In this document: positions 11,353 to 23,160 of the stretch, piece by piece
How the letters are laid out: each line of letters opens with the position of its first letter
Numbering within the stretch: position 1 is the stretch's first letter
Assembly (NCBI RefSeq): GCF_029962835.1
Contig: NC_080574.1
Coordinates: 41,098,501-41,162,500, forward strand
Source of the DNA: Magnolia sinica
Taxonomy: Eukaryota > Streptophyta > Magnoliopsida > Magnoliales > Magnoliaceae
Direction: 5' to 3'
Length of the DNA: 64,000 bases
Position numbers and translations under genes: made by a program
The notes under the pieces: generated by a model
Database searches by the model: none
The model's input: only the letters and a program-made list of their open reading frames with translations
What the model was told of the DNA's origin: nothing

Positions 11353-13393
11353 TTTTCAAAAATTTTCACTTTCACATCCATGGTTCCTGATGCACGTGCC
11401 TTCTTATGCACGTGTGCATTTGTAGGTGCAAGGACTTAGCATGTGCTACTGAGCTGGGTGTATTTATTACTAGATATGTTTTGTGGATCCATGACATGAA
11501 TGAGTTTGTAATATCATGGACGAAAGAAAGAAAAAAAAGAAAGAATTACATGACTTATGGGCCATGGAGACATTTTTCATGGGCCATGGTATCATTATAG
11601 TTGGGTCCTGATCTAGATTGCTTCATCTAATGGGTCTCCTTGGAGATGGACTGCCCAAAATTTCCTGATTGTAAAATCGAGGCCATTCAATCTTTAGTCT
11701 TTCTTGGACTCAACGTGGGAGATTGATTTTTTTTTTCCTGAACTGTCTATGTAGGGTGATGATGGAAAGCTGTGATTGTCCTATCAGGGAGATTTTCATG
11801 GCATTTCCCTATAAACGGTATGGATCATGCAAACATGGGCCCACCTAAGAAGTGACTAATCCCTTCATTAATCTACCTCCATTCAAATCACCAATCATGG
11901 GGCTGTTAACAGGCTGGGCCTGACTAGTGATAATGGCTTCAGCCCAGTTTCTAATAAAAATTATGATTTTTCTTGGCCTACCCCAATCTAGGCGTTTTAA
12001 TTTCCACGCTTTCTCCGAGAAAGAGCACTTACTTACCGATGTTGATCGAAACAATTTCCAAAGCACAAAAGAAAATAAGGTATACCAGTAAGGTCGTCGA
12101 ACTATGTGGGCCCCACCATGATACGTGGAATCGTTTGAACCGTGCATCTCTGGTGCCTCGCCTCTCGGTGTTGATAACTTGATATGCTCAGCTGTATACG
12201 GTACTCAGTTAATCCAATTCCATCTGGCACAGTACAAAATCATGCCTAAAACACCTACAGTCACTTTGTTGGGCTCATGTTAGTTTTGGAATTGCCTGAA
12301 ATTCTGTGGGACCTCTCATCTAGGTGGGATGCACATAGTCGACGGGTCGGATGTCTGAAATACATCTCGGTGGGTCCCACAGAAAATTATGAAGGTTTTC
12401 AATGAGCTGACATCTAGTTTCCACTATTTCCTGTGGTGTGGCCTACCGAAGTCATGGATCAGGTTGGATTTTGGATGGTAGTCCTACCAGGGAGGGTCAC
12501 ATCTGATGGACGGGGTGGATTTCTACGGTGGGGGCACATAGTGCTCAACCTTACTGGAACATTTTCCTTCTTATTCTTCTATGTTGCTGTGGTAAGAGTA
12601 GCCAGCTATATGTACGAAATTGGAACTGTTCATCAGGTGGGCCCACCTTGTATGCTATGTGATTAAAAAAAAATTGGCCATTTTAGTCATAAGGTGGGCC
12701 ACTTTCTCTCAGAGACTACTACTACTGCCGATGGGGTCCACATGCTGAGATGATAGGACGACAGGAACATCCACGTTCTGAATTCTAAACCATTCGGTGG
12801 GCCACCATGCAAAACTTTATGACGAATGGATGGCTATGATGGTCGCTTATAGATGAAGTTACAGTGAATGAGAATCCATTGCAACCGTCCATTCTTTTTG
12901 TATGATGGCCGTTCACTTGATCAATGGACTAGGCCAAGGGCCAGATCCTTGGGCCAAGATTAAGGGCCCAAGTCCTAGGTCTAAAGGCTGGGCCACCCGT
13001 CCCAATGCCACCCACCAATCTTTTCGCAATACAATTTGATTGAACATCCAAACGCCCCAGTGATCAACGGGCGGGATTACGACCCATGGACCCTACGTGT
13101 GGTCCACTCTAACAACTCTAAATCCAGCCTTCACGTTAGGAATCTGAGCCTATGTTGATTGACCAGTAAAACCTCTGCGGGTCCGTTGTGATGACTTTGA
13201 CCAATACATATGGACCGTTCTTCGGAATGTCCCCTAATTTCAAGGGTGGTGATTTGATTTCTCCAAGGGTGAGATTGACTACCAATCTTTCTCCTGATTA
13301 ATTTCTAGAAGGTCACTCACGAGATTTGCGGCCTAAATGTGCTATCTTTCTTCAACCACCCATGGGCTAACATCATTTGAGCCTTTTCATATG

Positions 13394-13812
13394 GGGCGCG
13401 GTTTTGGTGAGTCCGAGGTAACAGATTTGTGGGTTAGTCCCTGACCGTGGGGCCCACCTTGATGTATGTCTTGTATATCCACTCTATCCATCAGTTTTTG
13501 CAGCTCATTCTAGTGTATGATCCCAAAATCAAAAGCATATCCAATTCTCAAGTGGACCACACCACAGGAAACAGTGGTCATTGACCATTAAACGCTGCTT
13601 GGGCCGTAGGAATTTTTTAATGGTCAATAACCACTGTTTCTTGTGGTGTGATACACTTGAGATTTGGATCTGTTTCATTTTTGGGACCATCCCCTAAAAT
13701 GAGCGGGAAAAACTGGTCGATCGAGTTGATATTCAACATATATATCACGGTAGGCCCCACGGTTGGGGACTCACACACTAAGCTATCAACCGGACTCACC
13801 TAATCCGCGCCC
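13394..13812. mobile_element. Foldback (MITE-like) element with about 200-bp inverted arms
   Basis: The left arm (13394-13600) and the reverse complement of the right arm (13613-13812) align along nearly their whole length. Shared phrases include GGGCGCGG, GGTGAGTCC, CCGTGGGGCC, CAGTTTTT, GCTCATT and CCACACCACA, with AACAGTGGT and ATTGACCATTAAA nearest the centre. Only about 12 bp separate the arms, so the RNA or single strand could form a long imperfect hairpin. No coding capacity is present and no certain target duplication is visible. Confidence 0.75.
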
Positions 13813-13827
13813 TTTGAAATGGGTGTC

Positions 13828-14458
13828 CTAGAGTTGTACACGAGTCGAGTTAGCTTAGTTCGCTTGCTAGACTCGACTCAGTGAAGCTTGACTCACCTCG
13901 GCTTGAAATTGGAATCGGACCGAGTCGAGCTGGTTTACAGAGCTTTAAAAAAATTCGAACCGAGTTTGAGCTTGCTCGAGCTCGACTTGACTCGGATCGA
14001 ACCTCAACTCGAATTGACTCGGATGGAATCGAATTGGTGACTTAGTTATTTTGATATTGATGCTACTCGCCGGGTGTTTGATGAAATAACTTAGCGAAGT
14101 GTTGTTTTGGGTGCATACATTCTCCGTGGGATTGGTTGGTGGTGAGGAATGAATGCATACGAAACAAATCACTACAAAAGAAAAAAAAAAACTTTATATT
14201 ATAAGGCTTCCCTCATATCTTTATTTTGATGCTGCTCGCCAAGTGTTTAATGAAATACATGTAAAGTAATGCTACTATTTTGCATTATGTGAGAAATTGA
14301 AAATGCACTTAACTGTTTGAGAAAATGTCGCATAGGCTCGAACTTGGTTTGAACTGGCCAGAGTTGCTGACTGAATCGAGCCGAGCTGGCCAGTTAGGAG
14401 CTAGGGTTAGATATTAGCCGTGCTAAGCTTGACTTGATTCAACTCGTGTGCAGCTCTA
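13828..14458. mobile_element. Short TIR element, possibly hAT-like
   Basis: The ends are imperfect inverted repeats: CTAGAGTTGTACACGAGT on the left, and CTAGAGCTGCACACGAGT when the right end is reversed. GGTGTC lies directly outside both ends (13822-13827 and 14459-14464), a candidate duplication, but shorter than the 8 bp usual for hAT elements. The interior is non-coding and contains repeated GACTCG/CGAGTC motifs near the ends. Confidence 0.5.
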
Positions 14459-14464
14459 GGTGTC

Positions 14465-15139
14465 TATCTTTCTACTCGCACTGAACCATAAAATGGAATT
14501 GTAGGGTCTTGATGCATTAGGATGTGTATAGTGTTCTTGGCCCCCAATGTGCACTTACTTGGCCCACCTAAACTTTGGATCAGTGTCCACAAAGTAGACA
14601 GTTGAGAAGAAATACAACATGGTCATGCGAAAGAAGCTAAAGATATGATCTTTCAATCTAAAGGATTTTCACGGTATCCCATCCATGGTGAGGCCCATCA
14701 TTTCGACAATTTACATGGTCAAATGATGGGCCCATCTTCACAAAGCCGTAGGGATTCCAACATGAGGACGCCATTTGTTATCACCACTAATGACCAAATA
14801 ACACATGAATGAATATATAATACACCCCCCTTGCCTTCCTTATTCAGAAAAACAGTCCCATGGCCCACCTACACCATTCTCTCCTCCTTGTGCTCCCTCT
14901 CCTTCTTACCCGCAAAACAACCTTAGCCGGCCACCATCACCACTCTGATCAATGGCTTAAGTGTAGGAATAAAAAGTTTTTTAAAAATAGATTTGAAAAA
15001 TCTCGAAAAATAAATTTTGCCTTTGTTAACTAACTTGTCTTAATTGTATTTAGTTGAGTCTTACGTTGAAAATTTGTTAAGAAAATTAAGCCGTTATATT
15101 AAAACTCATCACTAATATTTGTATTGGAAAACAAGGGTA
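14465..15139. other. Intergenic DNA or copia LTR remainder, no gene seen
   Basis: There is no recognisable coding sequence. The AT-rich part after about 14960 may be the R/U5 portion of the adjoining copia LTR, but it has no counterpart in the window to prove it. Confidence 0.4.
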
Positions 15140-15303
15140 TCTCATGGAAGCCCATCGTATATACCAAAAAACTTTATTAATCAAATTTGATGTGGGACTA
15201 AACCCATAACTCATAAAAATATATAAAAATTTTAAATTTGGAGGGATACCAAAATATTTGAAATTCCTCATTTATTATATATTTTGAAACAAAATATAAT
15301 ATT
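15140..15303 (-). repeat. Copia LTR-like segment, downstream copy (U3 part)
   Basis: This segment is homologous to 26730-26861 plus 27411-27450. Shared phrases include CAAATTTGATGTGGGAC, AAATTTTAAATTT and TTGAAACAAAATA. On the minus strand it follows a purine-rich AAGTAGGAGAAT, like the polypurine tract that precedes a copia 3' LTR. The outer boundary is not resolved. Confidence 0.55.
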
Positions 15304-15779
15304 CTCCTACTTGTTTCAAAATAAAAAATATTTCGGTTTAATGCATAATAGTTGTGCAATAGTGCCGATATCACCATATACTTGAACTGATATTAGAATA
15401 AGTAAGATAAATTTATAGGAACTAGGTGACAGCATAATCTTGACTCCGAATTATTTTTGTGTAAATCGCAAGTACATGCCACTTACACAAATCTTCCTCT
15501 GCTAGTGATTCTTTGGTTCGGTCTTTTTTGGTCATGCACCATTACCTGAATTTCATGAGTGTTATAGAGAATTTAGATAAATTCTTATGAGTGGCCTCCA
15601 CTTCCACACCTATTTAGGTGAATTCCATTAAGTGTATGAAATATTGTAAATACTATCAAATATATGGCTATGAATTAATTAAGAGTTCTAAAAATTCATC
15701 ATTATGCGTTATTTCATCGATCTGTTACACCATAGAAGGGGCTCATTTATATTAGTACAATTATTTACCTTATGTCTTC
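15304..15779 (-). other. Copia 3' untranslated region and polypurine tract
   Basis: On the minus strand this lies between the pol C-terminus and the LTR-like segment. A purine tract is at about 15304-15316. No ORF is seen. Confidence 0.45.
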
Positions 15780-15920
15780 TTGTTTAACTATTGAACATAT
15801 CTAATGGGATCTCCAATTGTATAGGTTAGGTTGCCGACACTAGCAATTCGTATATTAGGCTTAACAACATTCCCTTCGATATATCATTGACTAATATTTT
15901 AGATAGTCATTTAGTTAGAG
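15780..15920 (-). pseudogene. pol: Copia pol C-terminal remnant, split off by giant LTR-like element A
   Basis: If the 15921-22041 insertion and one TAGAG are removed, the minus-strand frame reads from NLVDPL into TK, a stop, then LSKILVNDISKGM. This matches the usual copia ending (DPLTKGL... SRGMG). A second phrase, YTIGDPIRYVQ, follows in a shifted frame. The in-frame stop and the shift show decay. Confidence 0.7.
15916..15920. repeat. Target-site duplication TAGAG, left copy
   Basis: TAGAG here is matched by TAGAG at 22042-22046, flanking the 6121-bp element A exactly. Confidence 0.92.
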
Positions 15921-16559
15921 TGTAAGACCCGTATCCTAGCTTGTACCGTTCCATAGGCTTTCGCAGTCGTCCCGGTCGAATTCCGGCGATCCGCGATCTG
16001 TTATCGGCATTCGCACATGACCCTGAGTCGCATCCCGTATTTTAGAGTCAGCTCGACCCGAGATTTGTACCCTAGCGAACGCGCCGTCACCGTGATTATG
16101 ATACCGCGTCTTGCGCGCCGAGGCGATACCCAGGCCAAGAGATGTGGGCCCGCGATCAGTTCGAGAAAACACTGCGCATTTGTGAAATCTCAAGAAAATC
16201 TCTACAACATGTCAAATCAATCTTATCAATTAATCACATGTCAAGTACTTGTCTTATCCTCAAAAGTAATCCCAAAGTTAAAGCAACCCATCCCTTACAT
16301 TTCAAGTACACATCACTCACTCCATCCATCACCCATCCCTCTCTCTCTTACAACCTCTCTCTCTCATCTCTCTCTCTCATTCTCCCAAGTAACCCAACGT
16401 CCATGGCTTTCTAAGGAGAAGAAGAAGCCATGTGTGGCCCACCTTCCTACCACCCAATCTCACCCTCCAAATCGCATCTATACCATTAAATCATGTTCCA
16501 GGGAGCTCTAGGATGATTTGGCGGAAGAAGGAAGAAGAGATCTTGAGGTGAGTATTCAT

Positions 16560-16669
16560 CATCTCATTTTTTTATTTAGGGCCCACATGGTGGGACCCAT
16601 ATGATGTATGTATTGTATCTTGTATGGAGGAGCTCGTAGTGGCAGAGCTCCTCCCACCTCATCCGATCT

Positions 16670-16716
<47 letters not shown>

Positions 16717-18130
16717 TGGGTGTGGCCCACTTGATCCTTGTAGTGCAGCCGCGGGGACCCACCTGATGAATGTGATTCATCCAGCCATCCAGCTGGGACA
16801 ATGGAGCCCACCGTTATGTATCTGATTTACGTCCAAACCATCCATCTGGATGCTGGACGCTGGACTCCAACAATTTAATAATTATAATAATACATTGCAT
16901 TATATTACATTATATGGTGGGCCCCACGTGGGACCCACTTTGCTGGCGGAATGGCTGGTGTCTTTACACAGCTATATAGCTGCTGTACTGAAGTTAACAA
17001 GCACTGCATGTCTGATCATGTGATATCCAAACCGTTCATCTGCTGGGACCACCATACCTGGCAATGGTGTATGACGTCACCAAAGTTCTGTGGGCCCCAC
17101 CGTGGGCAGGTGTTAGATCCTGACCGTCCAATCTTGGGACGTCCAGCTGCTGGACTGTTTAAAGGAGAGAACGGTGGGTCCCACACGTGTGGACTCACCT
17201 TTATAGTATGTATTTCGTCCATGCCTTCCAGACGCATGGGTCCCACCTGCAGTGACGTCCACCAGTTCCGTGGGTCCCCTTGATATATATGTTATACCAC
17301 ACCGTCCCTCCATATGGCGTGGCGCACCCCACACGTGTGGGTGGGACCCACCTTAATGTATTTATTATATCTGCTGGACGGTGGCCGCACCTTGATGTGT
17401 TTGTTTTATATCCTCTTCGTCCATCTTTTGGGACGATGGCCCTGATGTACGTAGGGCCACCTTGATTTATGTGTTGGTGGGCCACGTGGATGTAGACCCA
17501 ACCAAGATGTATGTATTGTATATCCCCACCGTCCAATCTGCTGGACGGTGGGACTCCACCACTAACGTATGTATTCTACATGCCGTCCACCCGTTCTGGG
17601 ATTGGGCCTACCCCACACGTGTGGCACGTGTGGGGTGGTACTTACCTTGATGAAAGTGTTTTATATCCACAACGTCAATAATTGGACAGGTGGGAGTCCA
17701 CCGTGATGTATCTGATTATCCAGGCCGTCCATCCCTGGACAGTCCTGTTGGACGCACATGTGATATGTGCCATATCCTAGCCATCCATTTGATGTGGGTC
17801 CCACACAGTAGCAGCTGCTGCCACTTTGACATCGATCAGCAAGTCCTATGGGACCCACCTTGATGTATTCATTGTATCTGTACCGTCCGTCTAGACGGTG
17901 CTGTGCGGCACAGCCCTATCTTGATGAATGTGTCTTCCATGCTGTCAGTCCATCCAGACCATCCAGCAGTCTGGACGTGCTGGTGGGCCCCTCCGCGATG
18001 GGCAGTGCTATGTGGGCCCGTGACGTAAGTACTGTATCTGCACCATCCGTGCAGTGGCCCACCATGATACAGTGCTTCATCTGTACCGTTTATCTGTGGA
18101 CCCCACTGGAGGTATGAGTTGTATCTGCAA
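16560..18130 (+). repeat. GTGGGCCCAC / CCGTCCA repeat field in copy A
   Basis: Degenerate units of roughly 50-60 bp combine GTGGGNCCCACC, TGATGTATGT, and CCGTCCA...TGGACGG inverted pairs. Several units contain the palindrome CACACGTGTG. I count about twenty exact GTGGGNCC or GGNCCCAC octamers by eye. Open frames here are by-products of the repeat. Confidence 0.75.
16676..16712 (+). repeat. (TC)n microsatellite
   Basis: About 18 TC dinucleotides. Comparable CT/AG tracts occur at the equivalent place in the other giant elements. Confidence 0.95.
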
Positions 18131-18777
18131 ACCGTCCGCCCATCTCGTGAGCTCATCTTAAGGCTTGAGATTAAAAATAAGGCAGATCTAGTATCAAGTG
18201 GACCACATCCCAGAAACAGTGGGTTGAACGCCTACCATTGAAACCCTTTGGGTTAAAGAAGTCTGGACCAATATGATATTTGTTTACCCTCTTAATTTAG
18301 GTCTTTATGACCTTATGAACACGTTGATGGAAAATAAATACTGTGGTGGGCCCACTGGGATTTAACAGTGAAAATCATTCTCACCACGGCTATTTGTGGT
18401 ATGGTCTAGATGATCTCCCGATGTGATGTAAGAGAGGCCCTACCTTTGAGGTATTTATGTCCCATCCACGGGGCGCAACTTGATGTATATGAGGCCATTA
18501 GTGCGGCCCATTGATGTAGCCCACTTGATGTGTATAAGGCACATGTGTAGGGTCCACCTATTGTGTATTCGAGGCCCATGGGTTGTAGCCCATTGTGATG
18601 TATTCGAGGCTCATGGGCGAAGCCCGATGTGATGTATGTGTGGCCATTACGTTGCGTATTAATCCTTTATGTGGGCCACTCCTTGGGAGCGATGTTGGTT
18701 AGATGTCCACATAAATATGCAATGATGGTTAGATGTCCTTATTGTGACCTTCCCTTAGGCCTTGTTAAGCCCATTCT

Positions 18778-19985
18778 TATTGATTCTAATTGTCATGACC
18801 GATTACCGATTCGGATTGACGTAACGGATTTATCGATTCTGATTATCGATTGATTCCGATTGTCATGACCGATTGCCGATTCGAATTAACGTGACCGATT
18901 TGCCGATTCTAATTATTGATTAATTCCGATTGTCCTGACCGATGCCGATTCCAATTGACGTGATCGATTTGCCGATTCTGATTATCGATTGATTCCTACT
19001 GTCATGACCGATTGCCGATTCCAATTGACGTGATCGATTTGTCAATTCTGATTATCAATCAATTCTGATTGTCATGACCGATTGCCGATTCGGATTGACG
19101 TGACCGATTTGCCAATTCTAATTATCGATTAATTCCGATTGTCGATTCTGATTGACGCGACCGATTTGCCGATTCTGATTATTGATTGATTCCTATTGTC
19201 ATGACCGATTGCCGATTCGGATTGACGTGACCAATTTGCCGATTCTGATTATTGATTGATTCCGATTGTCCTGACCAATTGTCGATTCCGATTGACACAA
19301 CCGATTTGTCGATTTTGATTATTGATTGATACATACTGTCGTGATCGATTGCCGATTTCGATTGACGTGACCGATCTGCCGATTCTAATTATCGATCGAT
19401 TCCGATTGTCATGACCGATTGACATGACCGATTTGCCGATTCTGATTATTGATCCATTCTAATTGTCCTGATCGATTGCCGATTCTGATTGTCCTGACTG
19501 ATTGCCGATTCCGATTGATGCTACCGATTTTGCCGATTCTTATTATCGATTGATTCTTATTGTCATGACCGGTTGCCGATTCCGATTGACGCGACCGATT
19601 TGCCGATTCTTATTATCGATTGATTCTTATTGTCATGACCGATTGTCGATTCCGATTAACATGACCGATTTTCGATTCTGATTATCGATCGATTTCGATT
19701 GTCCTGATCGATTGTCGATTCCGATTGACGCGACCGATTTGCCAATTCTGATTATTGATTGATTCCTATTGTCGTGACCGATTATCGATTCCGATTGACA
19801 TGACCGATTTACCGATTCTGATTATCGATCGATTCCGATTGTCATGACCGATTGCCGATTCCGATTGACGTGACCGATTTACCGATTCTGATTATCGATT
19901 GATTCCTATTGTTGTGACCAATTGCCGATTTCGATTGATGTGACTGATTTGCCAATTCTGATTATCGATCGATTCCAATTGTCAA
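18778..19985 (+). repeat. CGATT minisatellite, 70-bp unit, copy A
   Basis: About 17 degenerate copies of a 70-bp unit built from CGATT words, for example GATTCTGATTATCGATCGAT, then TCCGATTGTCATGACCGATT, then GCCGATTCCGATTGACGTGA. A looser GAGGCCGATTGT tail runs on to about 20185 and reappears near 20390-20450. Confidence 0.9.
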
Positions 19986-21206
19986 TACAGATTCCGATTG
20001 TCAAGGCCGAGTATCGGGGCCGATTTCGATTGTCAAGGCCGATTGTATAGGCCAATTCCGATTGTCGAGGCCGATTGTATAGGCCAATTCTGATTTGTCG
20101 AGGTTGATTGTCGAGACCGAGTGTCGAGGCTGATTTTGAGTGTCAATTCCGATTGTTGAGGCCGATTGTCGAGGCCTATGTGATGAGGCCCATTGTGATG
20201 CATTTAAGGGCCAGGCAATGGAGCCCATTGTGGTGTATGTTAGGCCCATCATGATGTGTATTAAGCTCTTGAGTGAGGCCCATGGTATTGTATATCAGGC
20301 TCTTTGTGAGGCTATAGGTCCACTATATGTTAGGCTCTATGTGGGCCACCCTTTGGGGACAATGTTGGTTAGATGTTTACATTGTTGAGGCTGACTGTCG
20401 AGGCCGATTGTCGAAGCCGATTATTGAGGCCGGTTATTGATACCGATTATGAGAATGTGACGGCATAACATCATGATACATGCTCATACGCATCATCTGC
20501 ATGTTTATTATGAGATGTGATTGACCGTTGCATATGCCATAGGGCAGGTTGTTCATGGGGCTTCTTGATAGGCGGAGTTGCCCCACATGAGTGCACGGTA
20601 TGCGCAGGATTGATGCATGGTTGGACTGTGTGACTCATGCATCTCGCATTTATGTGACATGACCACTATACGCCCTAGCGACATCAGGGCCGTAGCCTCT
20701 ACAGGTATTTCGTGGAGGGCCAGATGGGACACCGAAAATCTGTTCTACATGGGGTGCTATAGATATCCTTGGGTGAAAGTCCCTAAACCCTCTTGGTTTC
20801 AGAGGTTGCTCTAACGTCTACACCGAGTGGATGCATGAGTGCATGAGGGCCGTATACCATTAGGCCGCGTCTTCTACTGTGTCGTGGTTGGTTGGAATGG
20901 GGTACGACCTTACCTGCCTGAGAGGAGGGGGTAATGTTAGGTTGAGTCTAACCAACTCGAGGAATGGGTCCGCTATCAACGAGCCTGACCCGATATTGGC
21001 AGGCGGATAGTGAGGTCTCTTCCACTCGCTTTGTTACGCGCGATGGGGCGGCAATTTAGTTTGGAGTGTAATAGACTCCAGTGATTTTTCAGAGAGAAAC
21101 TGTATGATATGTGGACTTATTGAGTAGGAGTTGCATACTCATGCATTCATTTCATTCACTATCCACTCGGGCTGGTGGTGCGCAATTAATTGTTGTGTAA
21201 CTTCGT

Positions 21207-21422
21207 ATGGCCAGGATTTCGGTTGGGCACGAGACTAACCCGAGATCAGGAGTTTACCACATTGAGTCTGACTATCCAAATTTAGGTATGAGACTGGTTT
21301 GGATAGAAGTCCCTTATGGTGGACCTCGTAGCCTGCGATACTACGTACCATCATCCCGACTTCATACTCCAGTTTGGTCATTTCATTCGCATCGCATATT
21401 GCATTGCACCCTCAGTATATAG
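21207..21422 (+). other. Recurrent short ORF in giant LTR-like elements (copy A version)
   Basis: This 71-codon ORF contains GVYHIESDYPNLGM and LVWIEV. The same translated block is found in copy B (44275-44583, plus) and copy C (47074-47265, minus), and is readable in copy D on the minus strand near 35940-36060. I know no family for it. Shared ancestry of the repeat is enough to explain the match, so it is not called a gene. Confidence 0.35.
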
Positions 21423-22046
21423 TATTTGGCTTACTATCTCCGCATTGCATAACTAATCTACATTGCTTCCTCAGTATATGATATTGATTTATTATATTTT
21501 TTGCATCGCATAGCCTGAATAAGGCTGATGGTATTTATGGGCTTATCAGCATGTTTTCGCATTATTTTGATATTATATAATTATGAGGTTGTCAATATTT
21601 TCGCTTACTCTGATTACTCTGATATTGCTTACTTGGCACTTACCTTATGCACACACTTTCACCACCCACTAAGCTTTCTATAAGCTTATGCACGATAGAT
21701 GCATGCAGGTGGCGTTAGGTTGCAGCAGCGTTGAGCTTATAGCATGTAGCAGACCTTTTGAGCTTGATTTTCGATATATGTATTTTCTTTTCAGTATTGT
21801 ATTCAAATGATTATATTAGTGGATATATGATGATGATATTGCCTTTGTGATTTGGGTAAACTTGTGGTTATGCTTCTTATGAGATAAATGTACATTTAAA
21901 AAATCCTCCTTGTATGATTCCGAGTTCGGAATCTGGCATATGAGTGCTGGGAGCTGAAAATGGGGTACTGTAGAGGCTGTCGGCACCAGATTCGGCGATC
22001 GGGATTTCTGTGAGTCCGATCTCCGGGTTTGGGGCATGACATAGAG

Positions 22047-23127
22047 GATCTACCAAATTCTTTTGTAACTTCACAAACTCAGTAGATATGATTCCATTAC
22101 ATAATACGTGTCTGACTACGTTGTGTTTAAGTTTAATATGCCTTTTCTTTTCATTATATATTTTACTCATTGCTTTTGTTATAACTGTTAGACAATCATA
22201 ATGAATAAATACAATTGATACATGCTTTGGCCATAACAGTACATTAGCAAAGATATTTCTAAGTTACTCGACTTCTGAACCAACATTTTTTTAAGACAAT
22301 AAACTCGGATTTCATAGTTGATCGAACGATATACGTCTATTTGGTAGACTTCTAAGAGACCACTCCTCAATTTAAAGTAAAAACATATCCACTAGTGAAT
22401 TTTATTTAATCTGAATCAGTGATCCAGGTAGCATCATTGTATCCTTCTAATACAGGAAAATAATCATTATGATGTAAACTATATGTCATACTGCCTTTTA
22501 GGTATCTTAGAATTTTAAATAAAGCATTCTAATGCTCTTTTTTAAGGTTATGTGTATATGTACTTAGCTTTCTTATTATAAAAGTTATGTTTGGTCTAGT
22601 GTAGTTTATTAAATATATGAGGCCGTTAATTATCTTAAAATGTTCCAATTAAGACATACTATTATTTGTATTTTTTTATGAGAGTCACAGTATAATCATA
22701 ATGTGTATTGTCAGGTAAACGGTCAAAATGATCATATTTTCTCAATAGTTCATCAATGTAATGAGATTATGATAATATAAGACTACCATCTTTCCTGGTT
22801 ACTTTAATACTTAAGATTACACTAACCTCTTTGAAGTTTTTCATGTCAAATTTAAAAGACAAGAATTTCTTAGTCGCATTAACTAATTTAATATTATTTT
22901 AAATAATAAGCATGTCGTCAATATAAATGTATAATAATATTATAATTTCTAGAAAATTTATTATATACACTTTTATCTGCATCATTTATGTGATAACCAT
23001 TTGATTTCAAAATACCATTAAAATTTTTATGCAATTGTTTAGGAGCCTGTTTTAGAACATATAGTGACTTGATTAGTCAACACACTTTATTTTACTTACC
23101 TAATATCCTATAACTATTAGGTTTCTT

Positions 23128-23160
<33 letters not shown>

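Larger units (their letters stand above)
10519..13393. other. Intergenic DNA, no gene seen
   Basis: Only short scattered ORFs are found. It contains a GGGTT-type run at 10659-10693, a TTTAA microsatellite at 11329-11352, and scattered GTGGGCCCACC phrases related to the MITE and LTR repeats elsewhere in the window. No domain is recognisable. Confidence 0.6.
15921..22041 (+). mobile_element. Giant non-coding LTR-like element, copy A (6121 bp)
   Basis: It starts TGTAAGACCCGTATCC, ends GGGTTTGGGGCATGACA and has a perfect TAGAG duplication, so it has the TG...CA ends and 5-bp duplication of LTR integration. In order it holds a terminal block, a pyrimidine repeat, a GTGGGCCCACC/CCGTCCA repeat field (16560-18130), GAGGCCCAT units, a 70-bp CGATT minisatellite (18778-19985), a conserved block with GCCCTAGCGACATCAGGGC, a short ORF, and a conserved 3' end. 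No gag or pol is found. The start sequence occurs once, so it is a single unit rather than two LTRs with an interior. The ends resemble chromovirus (Tekay/Del-type) LTR ends, but that is inference. Confidence 0.85.

Noticed and set aside
12433-12666. 77-codon plus-strand ORF as a host exon
   Set aside because: No splice-flanked neighbours or recognisable domain, and the surroundings contain scattered GTGGGCCCACC repeats.
17016-18156. Many overlapping ORFs of 60-110 codons on both strands
   Set aside because: They arise from the GTGGGCCCACC/CCGTCCA repeats, which lack stops in several frames; translations are repetitive, without domain signals.
15921-22041. Interpreting copy A as a Helitron or a DNA transposon
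   Set aside because: TG...CA ends with a 5-bp duplication, repeated in the other copies, fit LTR-type integration and not Helitron or long-TIR elements.
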